Shown: piece by piece, positions 29,300-38,094 of the stretch
Layout of the letters: every line of letters starts with the position of its first letter
How positions within the stretch are numbered: the first letter of the stretch is position 1
Origin: Bacillus sp. AFS059628
GTDB lineage: Bacteria; Bacillota; Bacilli; Bacillales; Bacillaceae_G
Direction: 5' to 3'
Length of the DNA stretch: 64,000 nucleotides
NCBI RefSeq assembly: GCF_002571225.1
Contig: NZ_NVEC01000096.1
Span: forward strand, 1 to 64,000
Notes under the pieces: model-generated
Databases searched by the model: none
What the model was told of the DNA's origin: nothing
The model's input: only the letters and a program-made list of their open reading frames with translations
Program-made: the position numbers and the translations under genes

Positions 29300-30142
29300 T
29301 TACCTCTCATCATCAAATGAATGCACTAAATGGCCTTCTTCCATATGAGATGCGAAATAAATTTTGCGCACAAGTGGCGGCTCAACAGAAATCGCATGCA
29401 CATTTCCTTGGCTTACCGCTTGCTCTACTGACATTTCTGGAAGTAACGTGATACCAAGTCCAGCACCGACCATCGCAAGCATCGGTTCTGCATAAGAAGT
29501 TTCAAATGCAATGACTGGTTTCGCACCTATCCCTTGAAACATATTCGTAATCATTTTTCTTACATCACAAATTTCTGGATATACGATTAACTTTTCATTT
29601 TGCAAATCTTCCATTCGGATTACTGTTTTCTCTTTATAAAGATGATCATTTGAAACGACACAAACAATTTTTTCTTCTCGTATTTCTTTTATACACGCAG
29701 CGCCTTCTACTACCGAATCGATGAACATTGCTTCAATCTTTCGATCTTTAAAGAGTCCCATTAATACTTTCGTATGCTCAATTTTCCATTCTACTTCGAA
29801 TCCTTCACCTAACACATCATTACATTTCGATATATAATGTGCTGCTAAACTCGGCAATATGCCTATAGAAATTTTCCGCTTTTCTTGAAAATTTTTCATT
29901 TCTTCTTTCACTTCATATATGTGTTCTAAAATCGGTAACATTCTTTTTATAAATAACTCCCCAGCCTCCGTTAACTCCACTCCTTGCGCGGAACGCTTCA
30001 GTAAAGTAACCTCTAAATCCGCTTCTAATCTTTGAATTTGCTTACTAAGCGCCGGTTGAGAAATATGTAAAAGCCTACTCGCCTTGGATAAGCTTCGCGT
30101 ATTCTTTACTTCAATAAACGATCGTACTGCCTCTAAATCCAT
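29300..30142 (-). CDS. LysR-family transcription regulator
   Basis: This 280-residue regulator has the N-terminal helix-turn-helix (RSLSKASRLLHISQPALSKQ) and a C-terminal periplasmic-binding-like effector domain. I chose ATG 30142 after AGAGGTGTG; an upstream start at 30160 lacks a site. It is divergent from the EamA transporter gene with 124 nt between them, so it probably regulates that exporter and itself. The effector is unknown. The last residues (FDDER) look slightly short for the family but the domain is complete. Confidence 0.85.
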   Translation of the reverse strand: MDLEAVRSFIEVKNTRSLSKASRLLHISQPALSKQIQRLEADLEVTLLKRSAQGVELTEAGELFIKRMLPILEHIYEVKEEMKNFQEKRKISIGILPSLAAHYISKCNDVLGEGFEVEWKIEHTKVLMGLFKDRKIEAMFIDSVVEGAACIKEIREEKIVCVVSNDHLYKEKTVIRMEDLQNEKLIVYPEICDVRKMITNMFQGIGAKPVIAFETSYAEPMLAMVGAGLGITLLPEMSVEQAVSQGNVHAISVEPPLVRKIYFASHMEEGHLVHSFDDER

Positions 30143-30266
30143 CGTACACACCTCTAACAAAAAGTTATAACTGTCATAAAAAATCGATATTTCCTTCTAT
30201 AAACAATTACTCTTTATACTTATTTCATCAACTTACTATAACGAAGTGTAAAGGGGAAAGATACTC

Positions 30267-31211
30267 TTGGATAAAAAACAAATGCTACTTGGCTCCCTCC
30301 TATGCCTACTTGCCGTCACTTCTTGGGGGTTCATGTTTCCTGTCATGGCAAATGCCCTGCAGTTTATCGATCCGTTCTTTTTCACAACTATCCGATACGG
30401 ATCAGCAGCTATTATTTTTCTTATTTTGCTACTCATCACTGAAGGGAAAACTTCACTCCGCTTAGAGAAAAGAACACTTTCTTTATTCTTTTACGGAACT
30501 GTCGGTTTCGCTGGATATGGTTTTCTCATTTTTTACGGTCAACAACTTGCCGGACCTGCTGGAGCCATCCATGCCGCGATGATTCAATCTCTTATGCCAC
30601 TCATCGCTTTATTATTGCAGTGGATAACGAAAAACAAACGCCCACAAAACTATACATTCCTTTGTATGTTCGTTGCACTGCTCGGTGTTATGCTTGTTAT
30701 TTCAAAGGGAAATATTCACTTATTATTTGGAGCTGCCAGTCACCTCACAACAAATATACTTATGCTATGCGGCGTGACTTGCTGGGTCATTTACACGAAC
30801 GGCGGTGCTCGTTTTCACTCTTGGTCACCACTTAGATACACGACGTTAACTTGTTTATTCGGCTCGATTTCACTCATCGTTCTCGTCACTTTCTTCACTT
30901 ACACAAAAGTCATTACTGTACCGTCACTACGTACAATTATGAACGTTCGTTTTGAACTCTTGTATATGTCGATTATTGCAGGTGTTATCGCTGTATTTTG
31001 CTGGAACACAGGAAATCGCTACATTTCATCTATTAACGGCATATTATTTATGAATCTAGTTCCTGTACTTGCACTTATCGGTTCCATCTTTCGAGGTTAT
31101 ACAGTCGACAAAGTTGAAATTACCGGAGCCTCATTAACAATTATCGCACTATTATGCAACAATGTATGGCAAAGAAAAGAAAGCACAGAAATCCCCACCT
31201 CAGTTCGTTAG
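30267..31211 (+). CDS. EamA-family (DMT) transporter
   Basis: This 314-residue protein has about ten membrane helices in two EamA repeats (beginning LLAVTSWGFMFPVMANALQF and, in the second half, LMLCGVTCWVIYTNGG). It most likely exports a small metabolite or amino acid. The start is TTG 30267, placed 7 nt after AAAGGGGAAAG. It is divergent from the LysR gene, a common regulator-exporter pair. Confidence 0.85.
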   Translation: MDKKQMLLGSLLCLLAVTSWGFMFPVMANALQFIDPFFFTTIRYGSAAIIFLILLLITEGKTSLRLEKRTLSLFFYGTVGFAGYGFLIFYGQQLAGPAGAIHAAMIQSLMPLIALLLQWITKNKRPQNYTFLCMFVALLGVMLVISKGNIHLLFGAASHLTTNILMLCGVTCWVIYTNGGARFHSWSPLRYTTLTCLFGSISLIVLVTFFTYTKVITVPSLRTIMNVRFELLYMSIIAGVIAVFCWNTGNRYISSINGILFMNLVPVLALIGSIFRGYTVDKVEITGASLTIIALLCNNVWQRKESTEIPTSVR

Positions 31212-31224
31212 GTGGGGATTTCTC
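31190..31224. terminator. Bidirectional terminator
   Basis: AAATCCCCACCT...AGGTGGGGATTT overlaps the EamA stop and lies against the refZ stop on the other strand. Confidence 0.85.
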
Positions 31225-31861
31225 ACATATGAACAGCTCTTGGCCATTCTTGGTACATATTCGTTATACATAATGTTTGTTCCATCCATTGTTCAATTTC
31301 CTTCGTGTACATTTCTATGAAAAATGTCTCAGACGGAAAAGAATGCAGCACTTCTGATATATATTGTGGATATAAAAACGGCATATTCATCATGCCTTTT
31401 AATTGTGTCATAAACATTGTAAAAGATACCTTCTTAAACTCTCGTTTCATTTGTCCTTGCTTTATGATTTGTTCTATATAATATCTTTCTTTAGAAAAAT
31501 AAACAGTCATCACTTCGCGAATTAATGTCGTATCAAGCGACAGCTCTCGATAAAAGAAACGTGTCAGTTCCCTATTTTCAAATTGATATCGTAAAATCCC
31601 GCGCACCATTTGCACCATCACATCTTTAGCCGACAAATATTCTCTCTGTTCAAAGGACGTTTCAATCACATGAATATACCCTTCTAAAAAATTAGTAATA
31701 AGCTGCTCTAATAGGCCTTGCTTTCCAGCAAAATAATATGAAATATTCGCTACATTCACATCCGCTCGCTTTGCAATGTCTCGCACCGACGTTCCATCAT
31801 AACCTTTCGTATTAAACAACGATATTGCCGCATCAATTACTTTTTGTTTCGTCTGTTTCAT
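31223..31861 (-). CDS. refZ: RefZ (YttP), TetR-family FtsZ regulator
   Basis: This 212-residue protein has a TetR-type helix-turn-helix (GTSVRDIAKRADVNVANISY) and a helical C-terminal domain close to RefZ of B. subtilis. RefZ binds motifs near the chromosome origin and pole, adjusting FtsZ position at the polar septum in sporulation. The position next to ytsP supports this identification. I chose ATG 31861; a GTG/ATG six codons upstream is possible. Confidence 0.85.
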   Translation of the reverse strand: MKQTKQKVIDAAISLFNTKGYDGTSVRDIAKRADVNVANISYYFAGKQGLLEQLITNFLEGYIHVIETSFEQREYLSAKDVMVQMVRGILRYQFENRELTRFFYRELSLDTTLIREVMTVYFSKERYYIEQIIKQGQMKREFKKVSFTMFMTQLKGMMNMPFLYPQYISEVLHSFPSETFFIEMYTKEIEQWMEQTLCITNMYQEWPRAVHM

Positions 31862-32008
31862 GCGCTCACTTCCTCTCACTGAACAGCTATAGTTTAAATT
31901 TCTTGACTTTTAAGACAAATTCCTTTAATTTTCTATCGACAAAGTCATGTGAAATACATCGTATTTTGCTAATATTTTACACATCTCGATAAAAAAGGAG
32001 CTGTTTCC

Positions 32009-32488
32009 ATGTTTACTAAGGAAAGTTATGCAGGATCTCGCGTGCAGCAATATGAGACAGTAATTAAACAACTGGATGCATTATTAACTGGCGAATTAAA
32101 CGTAGTCGCAAACTTATCAAATGCGTCCGCATTATTAAACCAATTTTTAGATCGTGTGAATTGGGTTGGCTTTTACGTAACAGAAGGAAATCAGCTTGTT
32201 CTTGGACCATTCCAAGGAATGCCTGCTTGCGTACGCATTCCATTTGGACGAGGCGTTTGCGGCGTTGCAGCTGAAACGAAAACAACACAGCTTGTAGCAG
32301 ACGTTCATCAATTCCCAGGACATATCGCTTGCGACAGCGCTTCAAATTCAGAAATCGTCGTACCAATCGTGAAAGAAGGAACTGTCATTGGTGTACTTGA
32401 TATTGATAGTCCCGAAAAAAATCGCTTCGATGAAGTAGATCAGCGCTATTTAGAAAAGTTTGTGGAAACACTCCTAAAACATATGTAG
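32009..32488 (+). CDS. ytsP: YtsP, free methionine-(R)-sulfoxide reductase-like GAF protein
   Basis: This 159-residue GAF-domain protein keeps the three cysteines of the fRMsr enzymes: C74 (MPACVRIPFG), C84 (GRGVCGVAAE) and C108 (GHIACDSAS). It should reduce free methionine-R-sulfoxide, protecting the methionine pool. The start follows AAAGGAGCTG. It lies between refZ and rpsD as in B. subtilis. It is monocistronic with a long hairpin after the stop. Confidence 0.88.
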   Translation: MFTKESYAGSRVQQYETVIKQLDALLTGELNVVANLSNASALLNQFLDRVNWVGFYVTEGNQLVLGPFQGMPACVRIPFGRGVCGVAAETKTTQLVADVHQFPGHIACDSASNSEIVVPIVKEGTVIGVLDIDSPEKNRFDEVDQRYLEKFVETLLKHM

Positions 32489-32553
32489 AAGAAAAAGAGC
32501 CAGTTATCAATTGCGTACATCACGTACGAAACCGATAGCTAGCTCTTTTTTTA
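32489..32553. terminator. Terminator between ytsP and mgl
   Basis: AAAAAGAGCtAG.../...CTaGCTCTTTTTTT arms (32493-32504 and 32534-32547) enclose a further imperfect palindrome with TGCGTACATCACGTACG. The T-run ends ytsP; the mgl stop overlaps on the other strand. Confidence 0.6.
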
Positions 32554-33729
32554 TTGATTACTAACAGTAGATATTTTCTTTAACGCTTGTTCTAAATCAG
32601 AAACGATATCCTCCCACGATTCTAAACCGACTGATAAACGTATTAAATTATCATAAATACCCATTTCTTGTCTTAACTCAGCTGGAATCGCAGCATGCGT
32701 CATCGTTGCCGGATGCTGAATTAACGTTTCTGTATCTCCTAAACTTACCGCAATTGTAATAAAGTGAAGGTCATTAATAAACGCTTGCGTCTCTTCTTTC
32801 CCGCCTTTAATTGAGAAAGAAATTACGCCGCCGCCCCGTTTCATTTGGCGAGATGCTAACTCCCCTTCTGGATACCAAACACCTTCTACCGCATCATGAT
32901 TTTTTAGGAACGATACAATTTTTTCTGCATTATCACAATGACGGTCCATCCTTACCGCTAGCGTCTTTAATCCGCGTAACAATAACCATGCATCAAACGG
33001 CGCCATAATACCCCCGATATCTTTTCGCATCGGGCGAATTTTTTCAGCCAATGCTTTCGTTTTACAAATCGTTACACCCGCCACAACATCGCCGTGACCG
33101 CCAATATATTTCGTCGCGCTATGCACAACTGCGTCACAACCAAGCTCAAGTGGTCTTTGTAAATAAGGTGAACAAAACGTATTATCAATAATGACAAGTA
33201 AACCATTTCGCTTCGCAACCCGAATGACTTGTTTTAAATCAATTAATTTCATCGTTGGATTAATCGGTGTTTCAACGAAAATAAGCTTTGTGTTTGGGCG
33301 AATCTTATTTTCAATATCAGCCTCTGTCTCCATATCACAAAACGAATGCGTAATCATAAATTTCTCTTCTAACACTTCTAAAAATCCGTACGTGCACCCA
33401 TATAATCCATTTGAACAAATAATATGATCTCCAGCTTTTAGAAAGCCAATTAACGTTGCAGAAATAGCTGCCATACCGGATCCGAAAGCAAGTGCTTCTT
33501 CTCCTCCTTCTAACACCGCCATACGTTCTTCAAATAACTTTACAGTTGGATTTCCAAGTCTTGAGTAAATATAAGATGGATCCACTCCCGCAAAACTCGC
33601 CTCTCCTTGCTGCGCAGTCTCAAATGTAAATGTAGATGTTTGAAATAAAGGTGGTGTTAAACTTCCTTTATGTTCCTCTGATGTATACCCGTGATGAATT
33701 AACGCTGTCTCCATATGCTTCTTTTTCAT
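32551..33729 (-). CDS. Methionine gamma-lyase
   Basis: This 392-residue PLP enzyme of the Cys/Met metabolism family has the PLP lysine in VVHSATKYIGGHGDV and the cysteine in NGLYGCTYGF that separates methionine gamma-lyase from cystathionine lyases. It would split methionine into methanethiol, ammonia and 2-oxobutyrate. The long upstream gap and lack of neighbours on the strand show a single gene. An S-box is not visible upstream. Cystathionine gamma-synthase activity is the alternative. Confidence 0.82.
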   Translation of the reverse strand: MKKKHMETALIHHGYTSEEHKGSLTPPLFQTSTFTFETAQQGEASFAGVDPSYIYSRLGNPTVKLFEERMAVLEGGEEALAFGSGMAAISATLIGFLKAGDHIICSNGLYGCTYGFLEVLEEKFMITHSFCDMETEADIENKIRPNTKLIFVETPINPTMKLIDLKQVIRVAKRNGLLVIIDNTFCSPYLQRPLELGCDAVVHSATKYIGGHGDVVAGVTICKTKALAEKIRPMRKDIGGIMAPFDAWLLLRGLKTLAVRMDRHCDNAEKIVSFLKNHDAVEGVWYPEGELASRQMKRGGGVISFSIKGGKEETQAFINDLHFITIAVSLGDTETLIQHPATMTHAAIPAELRQEMGIYDNLIRLSVGLESWEDIVSDLEQALKKISTVSNQ

Positions 33730-33908
33730 AAAAACATCCCCTTTTATGTTTTTACTGCCGCATATTCATCAACAAAAAATTAATGAACATTTTTTACTAC
33801 ATTTTATGTAAGCGTTTTATTTGTGTTTCTATCACTTCTTTTATATCGTTTTAAATTCCTTCTTGTTCATTTCCAAAATTTATATGCATAAAACAAAAAC
33901 GTACTCGC

Positions 33909-33937
33909 TTGACGAAACTCTGGGTAAAAGATATAAT
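33909..33937 (+). promoter_or_regulatory. rpsD promoter
   Basis: TTGACG (33909-33914) and TATAAT (33932-33937) are 17 bp apart, a strong sigma-A promoter for the rpsD leader. The DNA from 33730 to 33908 otherwise holds only AT-rich spacer. Confidence 0.8.
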
Positions 33938-33943
33938 AGCGTT

Positions 33944-34128
33944 TGTGTAAAATAAAAAGGCAGCCTTGTAATGTGAGTTTATCGTTTGTATTTTGTTCCT
34001 CTACGGAGGTGTATCTCGTAACTCCCTGCTGCTGGAGCGAAGGTACATGAAAACAAAATGCCCGTAAATATCGATTACGTCTGTTTTTATTTTACGTAAA
34101 TAAAAACATTTTAAAGGAGGAGTCAATT
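33944..34128 (+). ncRNA. rpsD leader (S4 autoregulatory RNA)
   Basis: The 5' untranslated region is about 185 nt and structured. Arms TTGTATTTTGTTC and GAAAACAAAATGC enclose a GC-rich center (CCTCTACGGAGGTG, CTGCTGCTGGAGCG). A perfect stem TGTTTTTATTT/AAATAAAAACA (34082-34108) lies just before the ribosome site. S4 represses its own synthesis by binding such a leader in Firmicutes. The class is inferred from position and layout. Confidence 0.65.
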
Positions 34129-34731
34129 ATGGCTCGTTATACAGGTCCAGCTTGGAAACTGTCTCGTCGTCTTGGAATCTCTCTAAGCGGCACAGGAAAA
34201 GAATTAGAAAAACGCCCTTACGCACCAGGTCCTCACGGTCCTAACCAACGTAAGAAACTTTCAGAATACGGTTTACAATTACAAGAGAAACAAAAACTTC
34301 GTCACATGTACGGCATGACTGAGCGTCAATTCCGTCGCACATTTGACCAAGCAGGTAAAATGCCTGGTAAGCACGGCGAAAACTTCATGATCCTTCTTGA
34401 AGCTCGTCTTGACAACTTAGTTTACCGTATGGGCTTAGCTCGCACTCGTCGTGCAGCTCGCCAATTAGTAAACCACGGTCACATCATGGTTGATGGCGCT
34501 CGCGTAGATATCCCATCTTACCGTGTAAAACCTGGTCAAACTATCAGCGTTCGCGAAAAATCTAACAACCTTGTTGTTGTTAAAGAAGCGATCGAAGTTA
34601 ACAACTTCGTACCAGAATACTTAACTTTCGATGCTGACAAATTAGAAGCTACTTACACTCGTCACGCTGAGCGTTCTGAGTTACCAGCTGAAATCAACGA
34701 AGCATTAATCGTAGAGTTCTACTCTCGTTAA
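34129..34731 (+). CDS. rpsD: 30S ribosomal protein S4
   Basis: This 200-residue primary 16S rRNA-binding protein starts [21 protein letters not shown] and contains the S4 RNA-binding domain ([20 protein letters not shown], residues about 92-111). AAAGGAGGAG gives a strong ribosome site. Its last codons and stop (GAGTTCTACTCTCGTTAAT) are the attachment site of the mobile element that follows; the protein itself is unchanged by the insertion. Confidence 0.98.
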   Translation: MARYTGPAWKLSRRLGISLSGTGKELEKRPYAPGPHGPNQRKKLSEYGLQLQEKQKLRHMYGMTERQFRRTFDQAGKMPGKHGENFMILLEARLDNLVYRMGLARTRRAARQLVNHGHIMVDGARVDIPSYRVKPGQTISVREKSNNLVVVKEAIEVNNFVPEYLTFDADKLEATYTRHAERSELPAEINEALIVEFYSR

Positions 34732-34732
34732 T
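34714..34732 (+). repeat. attL: left 19-bp direct repeat of the mobile element
   Basis: GAGTTCTACTCTCGTTAAT is identical to 50594-50612. It covers the last five codons and stop of rpsD. The bases next to it on either side differ between the copies. Confidence 0.9.
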
Positions 34733-34758
34733 TCAATCGCTTTGTAGATACTAGTATT

Positions 34759-34803
34759 AAAAACCCTAGAAACGTTATTATAACGCCTTTTCTAGGGTTT
34801 TTT
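34759..34803 (+). terminator. Element-supplied terminator for rpsD
   Basis: AAAACCCTAGAAa.../...TTTTCTAGGGTTTTTT forms a strong stem with an inner ACGTTATTATAACGC hairpin, 28 nt after the rpsD stop. It belongs to the element and replaces the native terminator, now at 50616-50645. Confidence 0.8.
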
Positions 34804-34846
34804 ACTGTTCTTATGGTTTGTAAAATAACTTAAATAAAATTAATTA

Positions 34847-34879
34847 GTTGGGGGAGGTTTTTGGGGGGACTTTTGAAAT
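34847..34879. repeat. G-rich end repeat, left copy
   Basis: GTTGGGGGAGGTTTTTGGGG followed by GGACTTTTGAAAT matches, with few differences, 50518-50550 inside the end of the integrase gene. It may be an integrase arm site. Confidence 0.45.
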
Positions 34880-34886
34880 AAAAAAA

Positions 34887-34900
34887 GCGTGAGCAAATGC
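34887..34900 (-). repeat. Element motif GCATTTGCTCACGC, copy 1
   Basis: It reads GCGTGAGCAAATGC on the plus strand. Near-identical copies are at 48074-48087 and 49339-49352. See the copy in front of the integrase. Confidence 0.5.
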
Positions 34901-34975
34901 TAATTTCCCCACACACTCTTACAATTTCAGATATAATGATATTTATTCTAATCAAATTAAAAGGAGTTAATTGTT

Positions 34976-35407
34976 TTGAAAGAAAAATTCACCAAGATCC
35001 CTCTTCATGTACAAGACTTTCAAAAATTAAAAATGTTATTAGACGAATTGGTACAAGATGAAATAATGTTCATGGAAGGGGTTTCTAAGTATGCTTTAAA
35101 TATTTCTTCTAAAGAACATAAGGTCACCATTAACCTTAGAAGTGAATTTTCCACCAATTCATACTTGGCGATCACCGCTATAAGTATTACCCCAAGCAAT
35201 CAAGGTAAGGGGAGTATTATTATTGAATGGTTTAAGACATTCGCTAAAGAACAAGGCTTTGAACGATTAGTATTACAGCAAGTCGTAACTAAAGAAGGTT
35301 ACCACTTTGCATTAAAAAATGGATTTTCAAAACATGTTAGTCTGTACGAAGAAATGTTTGGAAAACCAAACACTATTAACGGAGATTATGAACTACATTT
35401 AACGTAA
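34976..35407 (+). CDS. Small GNAT-type acetyltransferase
   Basis: This 143-residue protein has GNAT motif A-like ISITPSNQGKGSIIIEWFKT (residues about 75-94) and the following strand-helix end with YHFALKNGFSKH, typical of N-acetyltransferases. The N-terminal half is poorly conserved. The start is TTG 34976, 9 nt after AAGGAG. A TATAAT lies at 34932-34937. It is the leftmost gene of the element and has its own terminator. The acceptor is unknown; an accessory resistance, toxin-modifying or regulatory role is possible. Confidence 0.7.
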   Translation: MKEKFTKIPLHVQDFQKLKMLLDELVQDEIMFMEGVSKYALNISSKEHKVTINLRSEFSTNSYLAITAISITPSNQGKGSIIIEWFKTFAKEQGFERLVLQQVVTKEGYHFALKNGFSKHVSLYEEMFGKPNTINGDYELHLT

Positions 35408-35417
35408 AAAATAGGAT

Positions 35418-35457
35418 AAAAAATGAACGAATATTTTCGTAATCGTTCATTTTTTTT
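35418..35457 (+). terminator. Terminator after the GNAT gene
   Basis: AAAAATGAACGA/TCGTTCATTTTTTT forms a stem ending in a T-run. Confidence 0.85.
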
Positions 35458-35549
35458 ACTTGGCTAATTATCTAATATTCTCGGTTCTTTCCACGTTCAA
35501 TCCCATATACATCTAATACATAATAAAGAGCACACTTGGTCGAATGTGA

Positions 35550-35729
35550 CTACATTAATTCTTCAATTAATTTATTTTCTTCTTCAATATATTTATCAAT
35601 TAACCCCCATATAGAGCGCTGATTTCTGTAAGATATATTTTGATAATATGTTTTTTCTGCTTCATTTGACGTTTCTAAAAAAGAAGCACACCAGGTAATA
35701 TATTCATTACAATTTTCCCTTTCATTCAT
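35550..35729 (-). CDS. Small acidic helical protein (59 residues)
   Basis: An ATG at 35729 starts a 59-residue frame (MNERENCNEYITWCASFLET..., ending KYIEEENKLIEELM) that looks like real coding sequence: charged, helix-forming, no rare clusters. The ribosome site is weak (AAAGG about 10 nt upstream). No family is recognised. The flanks, 35458-35549 and 35730-36049, hold only AT-rich DNA with no other gene. Confidence 0.4.
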   Translation of the reverse strand: MNERENCNEYITWCASFLETSNEAEKTYYQNISYRNQRSIWGLIDKYIEEENKLIEELM

Positions 35730-36049
35730 GATTTTTTGCCTTTTTTCTTTTTATTTCCTTTGTAAGTTAGTATGGTTCGTAATTTACCATCTTTCAGAAC
35801 AACTTTTCTATCATAATCCGCTAAAATTAAATAAAAAAGAATCTACTCATATCTAAGGAAACTCTCCGTTTATCTCTTAAATTTATAACTCAACTCCAAA
35901 TATTACCTTCAAATATTATGTATTTTTCATTCTCCCATGTAAAATATCAATTTCCAAACTTAAACACCCTATATCTTAATAATGTTAAAATATTATATAT
36001 AACTTTACATTATTTTGTCGGTAAATTTTATTTGTTAGGAGGATGAAAA

Positions 36050-36961
36050 ATGGCAGTAAAAATGAAAAAAGCTTACTCAACAATCAAACAAGAGGATGTA
36101 ACAGCTAAATATGTCGAACAGCATCAAGAATTAAAAGTTGGATTAGAATGTCATATTTGTAGGATAGGCGTGGCTCATAAAAATAGTTATAAAAGAGTTG
36201 AAAGTCCAGTTCCAACTCATTTCACAAGAAAACCAAGGTTAGAACATAGGGAAGGGTGCAAATATAATACATTAGGACAAGTTACTGAAATAGCTAAGGA
36301 CTCCGATGATAAAATTTTAGAAAATATAAAGAAAAATAAATTCACCTTCCGATTAACAATGATTCATGAACCATTAAGGGATTTAGGTAAGCAAAGTAAT
36401 AATTTCACTAATAATGACGGAACTGCAGCTCCAAAAAAAGATAGGAAGTATGTTTCCAAAGGGAAACTAAGTTCCTATTTAGCAACAATGATAAAAGTTC
36501 TTGAACTACGAAAAGCGGTAGAAGATGACAATTCAAATGAATTAGAATCCATCATCGAAATTCAAATGTACGGAAAGAAAATCAAATGGTCCAATTTCTA
36601 TTATGATCAAGAAAAGTACCTAGATGCTTATAACTATTTGCAAACTCTTAAGACTAAAAGACATCCTATTTGCATTGAAGGTGTAGTAAGAGACATAAGA
36701 CCTCTTAAACAAGGAGATCGTTATGCTGTAAATCTCAAATTTGGTAAAACAGAAAAAGATGTGGAACAAATCCCTTCTGTTTCTATTTTGTGCAATGAAA
36801 GCGATATACCTTCTATTACTTTTGAACCAGGTCAGCATATTGTAGTGTGTGCATTATGCACAGCAAGCCAGAGTAAAATCAGCAATAAATATTTAAATAT
36901 TCGCGCGTCATTATATCATAAAAATCAGTTGGTTATATTTAAAGAAGACGAAGAACTTTGA
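36050..36961 (+). CDS. Zinc-finger cargo protein, CoiA-like N-terminus
   Basis: This 303-residue protein begins with a likely zinc site: C34-x2-C37, then HF at 57-58, H66 and C70 (sequence EHREGCKY). The C-x2-C ... HF ... C spacing recalls the N-terminal zinc region of CoiA-like nucleases, though no nuclease motif is evident. The C-terminal third (HPICIEGVVRDIRPLKQGDRY, then strands to VVCALCTASQ) looks like a beta barrel, perhaps an OB fold. AGGAGGATG gives a strong start at 36050. It is monocistronic and unrecognised. A nucleic-acid-binding or defence role is inference. Confidence 0.65.
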   Translation: MAVKMKKAYSTIKQEDVTAKYVEQHQELKVGLECHICRIGVAHKNSYKRVESPVPTHFTRKPRLEHREGCKYNTLGQVTEIAKDSDDKILENIKKNKFTFRLTMIHEPLRDLGKQSNNFTNNDGTAAPKKDRKYVSKGKLSSYLATMIKVLELRKAVEDDNSNELESIIEIQMYGKKIKWSNFYYDQEKYLDAYNYLQTLKTKRHPICIEGVVRDIRPLKQGDRYAVNLKFGKTEKDVEQIPSVSILCNESDIPSITFEPGQHIVVCALCTASQSKISNKYLNIRASLYHKNQLVIFKEDEEL

Positions 36962-37034
36962 TAAAATTAAAAATCAGCCTACATGTAGGTTAATGAATAT
37001 TTAAGCACTCTATTTTCCAGCTGCTCTACCTAAT

Positions 37035-37114
37035 AAAAAAGCTTACTGAATCGCATACTCAGTAAGCTTTTTTGAATTTGGATAAGTTCGCTTTGAGTTA
37101 TACTAATCCCTTTA
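37035..37114. repeat. Terminator-type direct repeat, copy A
   Basis: AAAAAAGCTTACTGA.../...CAGTAAGCTTTTTT is a terminator hairpin followed by GGATAAGTTCG and further similar DNA. About 80 bp match 39928-40010. It also ends the zinc protein gene (plus) and lies beyond the HEPN-like gene (minus). Confidence 0.75.
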
Positions 37115-37219
37115 AAAGCTACAGCATAGTATAAAACAGGATAATTGTAATCACCCTTTATTACATAATAAAAAGCCACGTTATTTAAACATAGCCTTAT
37201 GTAACTATTATTTGTATTC

Positions 37220-37762
37220 CTACTCTTCATTTGAAACATTAAGCCGCAAAACCTTATATAAATCATCAGATATAATAATATTATTGAAAATATCTTGTTT
37301 CGAGTTTTTATTATAAAAATTCTCAGCGACTAAACACATTTTACGACAAAAGTCGATTACTCCTATTTTAATTCTTATACTACAATCATCTTCATTGTTT
37401 TCCCAAGACTTGCTGTAGGAAGTTATAGTATCTGTTAACTCGAAAACAAAATCCTTAGATTCTGTCTGATTATACTTCTCTCTCATATACTCTCTAATAT
37501 CACTAGATCCATCATGAAGAAAATTACAACGCAACTTATAAACTGCATCACCATCAAATCTATCTACATTTTCAATTCCATCAGGATTTTCGAATTTATG
37601 TATATACTCGTTATACCATTGAGCATATCTTTTCCCTACTCCCTTAGTTTCAGAATATGCAATCTTTCCACAAATATCAGGTAGTGTAAGTGTTAAAGCT
37701 AAAGCAGATAAATAATTTTTATTATCTAAACTGTTCATAATTTCTTTTATAAGTTTATCCAA
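37220..37762 (-). CDS. HEPN-like protein with Rx4H motif
   Basis: This 180-residue all-helical protein contains VYKLRCNFLHDGSSD, where R78-x4-H83 is the Rx4-6H catalytic motif of HEPN RNases, set in a helix as expected. Proteins of this kind are common in toxin and abortive-infection systems; some of this length are stand-alone. The start is TTG 37762, 8 nt after AAGGAGAG. It lies in the same direction as the kinase operon but has a terminator between, so it is probably separate. The HEPN call rests on the motif and helical content. Confidence 0.6.
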   Translation of the reverse strand: MDKLIKEIMNSLDNKNYLSALALTLTLPDICGKIAYSETKGVGKRYAQWYNEYIHKFENPDGIENVDRFDGDAVYKLRCNFLHDGSSDIREYMREKYNQTESKDFVFELTDTITSYSKSWENNEDDCSIRIKIGVIDFCRKMCLVAENFYNKNSKQDIFNNIIISDDLYKVLRLNVSNEE

Positions 37763-37810
37763 AGTATTATCTCTCCTTCTTTATTCAATTCAAAAGATGC
37801 TTCTTGTAAA

Positions 37811-37838
37811 ATAAAAAGCCATACCTAGGTATGGCCTT
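37811..37838 (-). terminator. Terminator of the kinase operon
   Basis: GCCATACCTAGGTATGGC is a perfect palindromic stem followed on the minus strand by TTTTTATTTT. Confidence 0.85.
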
Positions 37839-37874
37839 AATCTGTTAAATAGTAAATAAAAAGTACTTAACTAA

Positions 37875-38066
37875 TTACTTTTCACTATATTTTTTTGACT
37901 CATCTAGTGGACTAATCCGCATAAAACCATTTTGTAAATCCTTGATTTGAATGTTATTGCGTAAGTCAGTAGAATTATTTAAAATTAAACGCTGGTGTAT
38001 GGAGTCGCTTTGATGTTTATTTGCTAAAAATCTTCTAGACAATTGATTTGATTCCCTAAACAACAT
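37875..38066 (-). CDS. Small basic protein at the end of the kinase operon
   Basis: This 63-residue protein (MLFRESNQLSRRFLANKHQS...) starts at ATG 38066, 10 nt after AAGGAGAGG; a GTG three codons earlier overlaps the ribosome site. It lies 29 nt after the kinase stop and before the operon terminator, so it is probably translated with it. No family is recognised. It might be a regulator or substrate of the kinase, but that is a guess from position. Confidence 0.5.
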   Translation of the reverse strand: MLFRESNQLSRRFLANKHQSDSIHQRLILNNSTDLRNNIQIKDLQNGFMRISPLDESKKYSEK

Positions 38067-38094
38067 CTCGATCACCCTCTCCTTACATTATACG

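Noticed and set aside
33730-33908. S-box or T-box upstream of the methionine gamma-lyase gene
   Set aside because: No T-box sequence, no S-box-like conserved stems and no terminator/antiterminator pair were seen.
37030-37266. Minus-strand 78-residue frame overlapping the HEPN-like gene end
   Set aside because: It covers a terminator repeat and has no ribosome site or recognisable composition.
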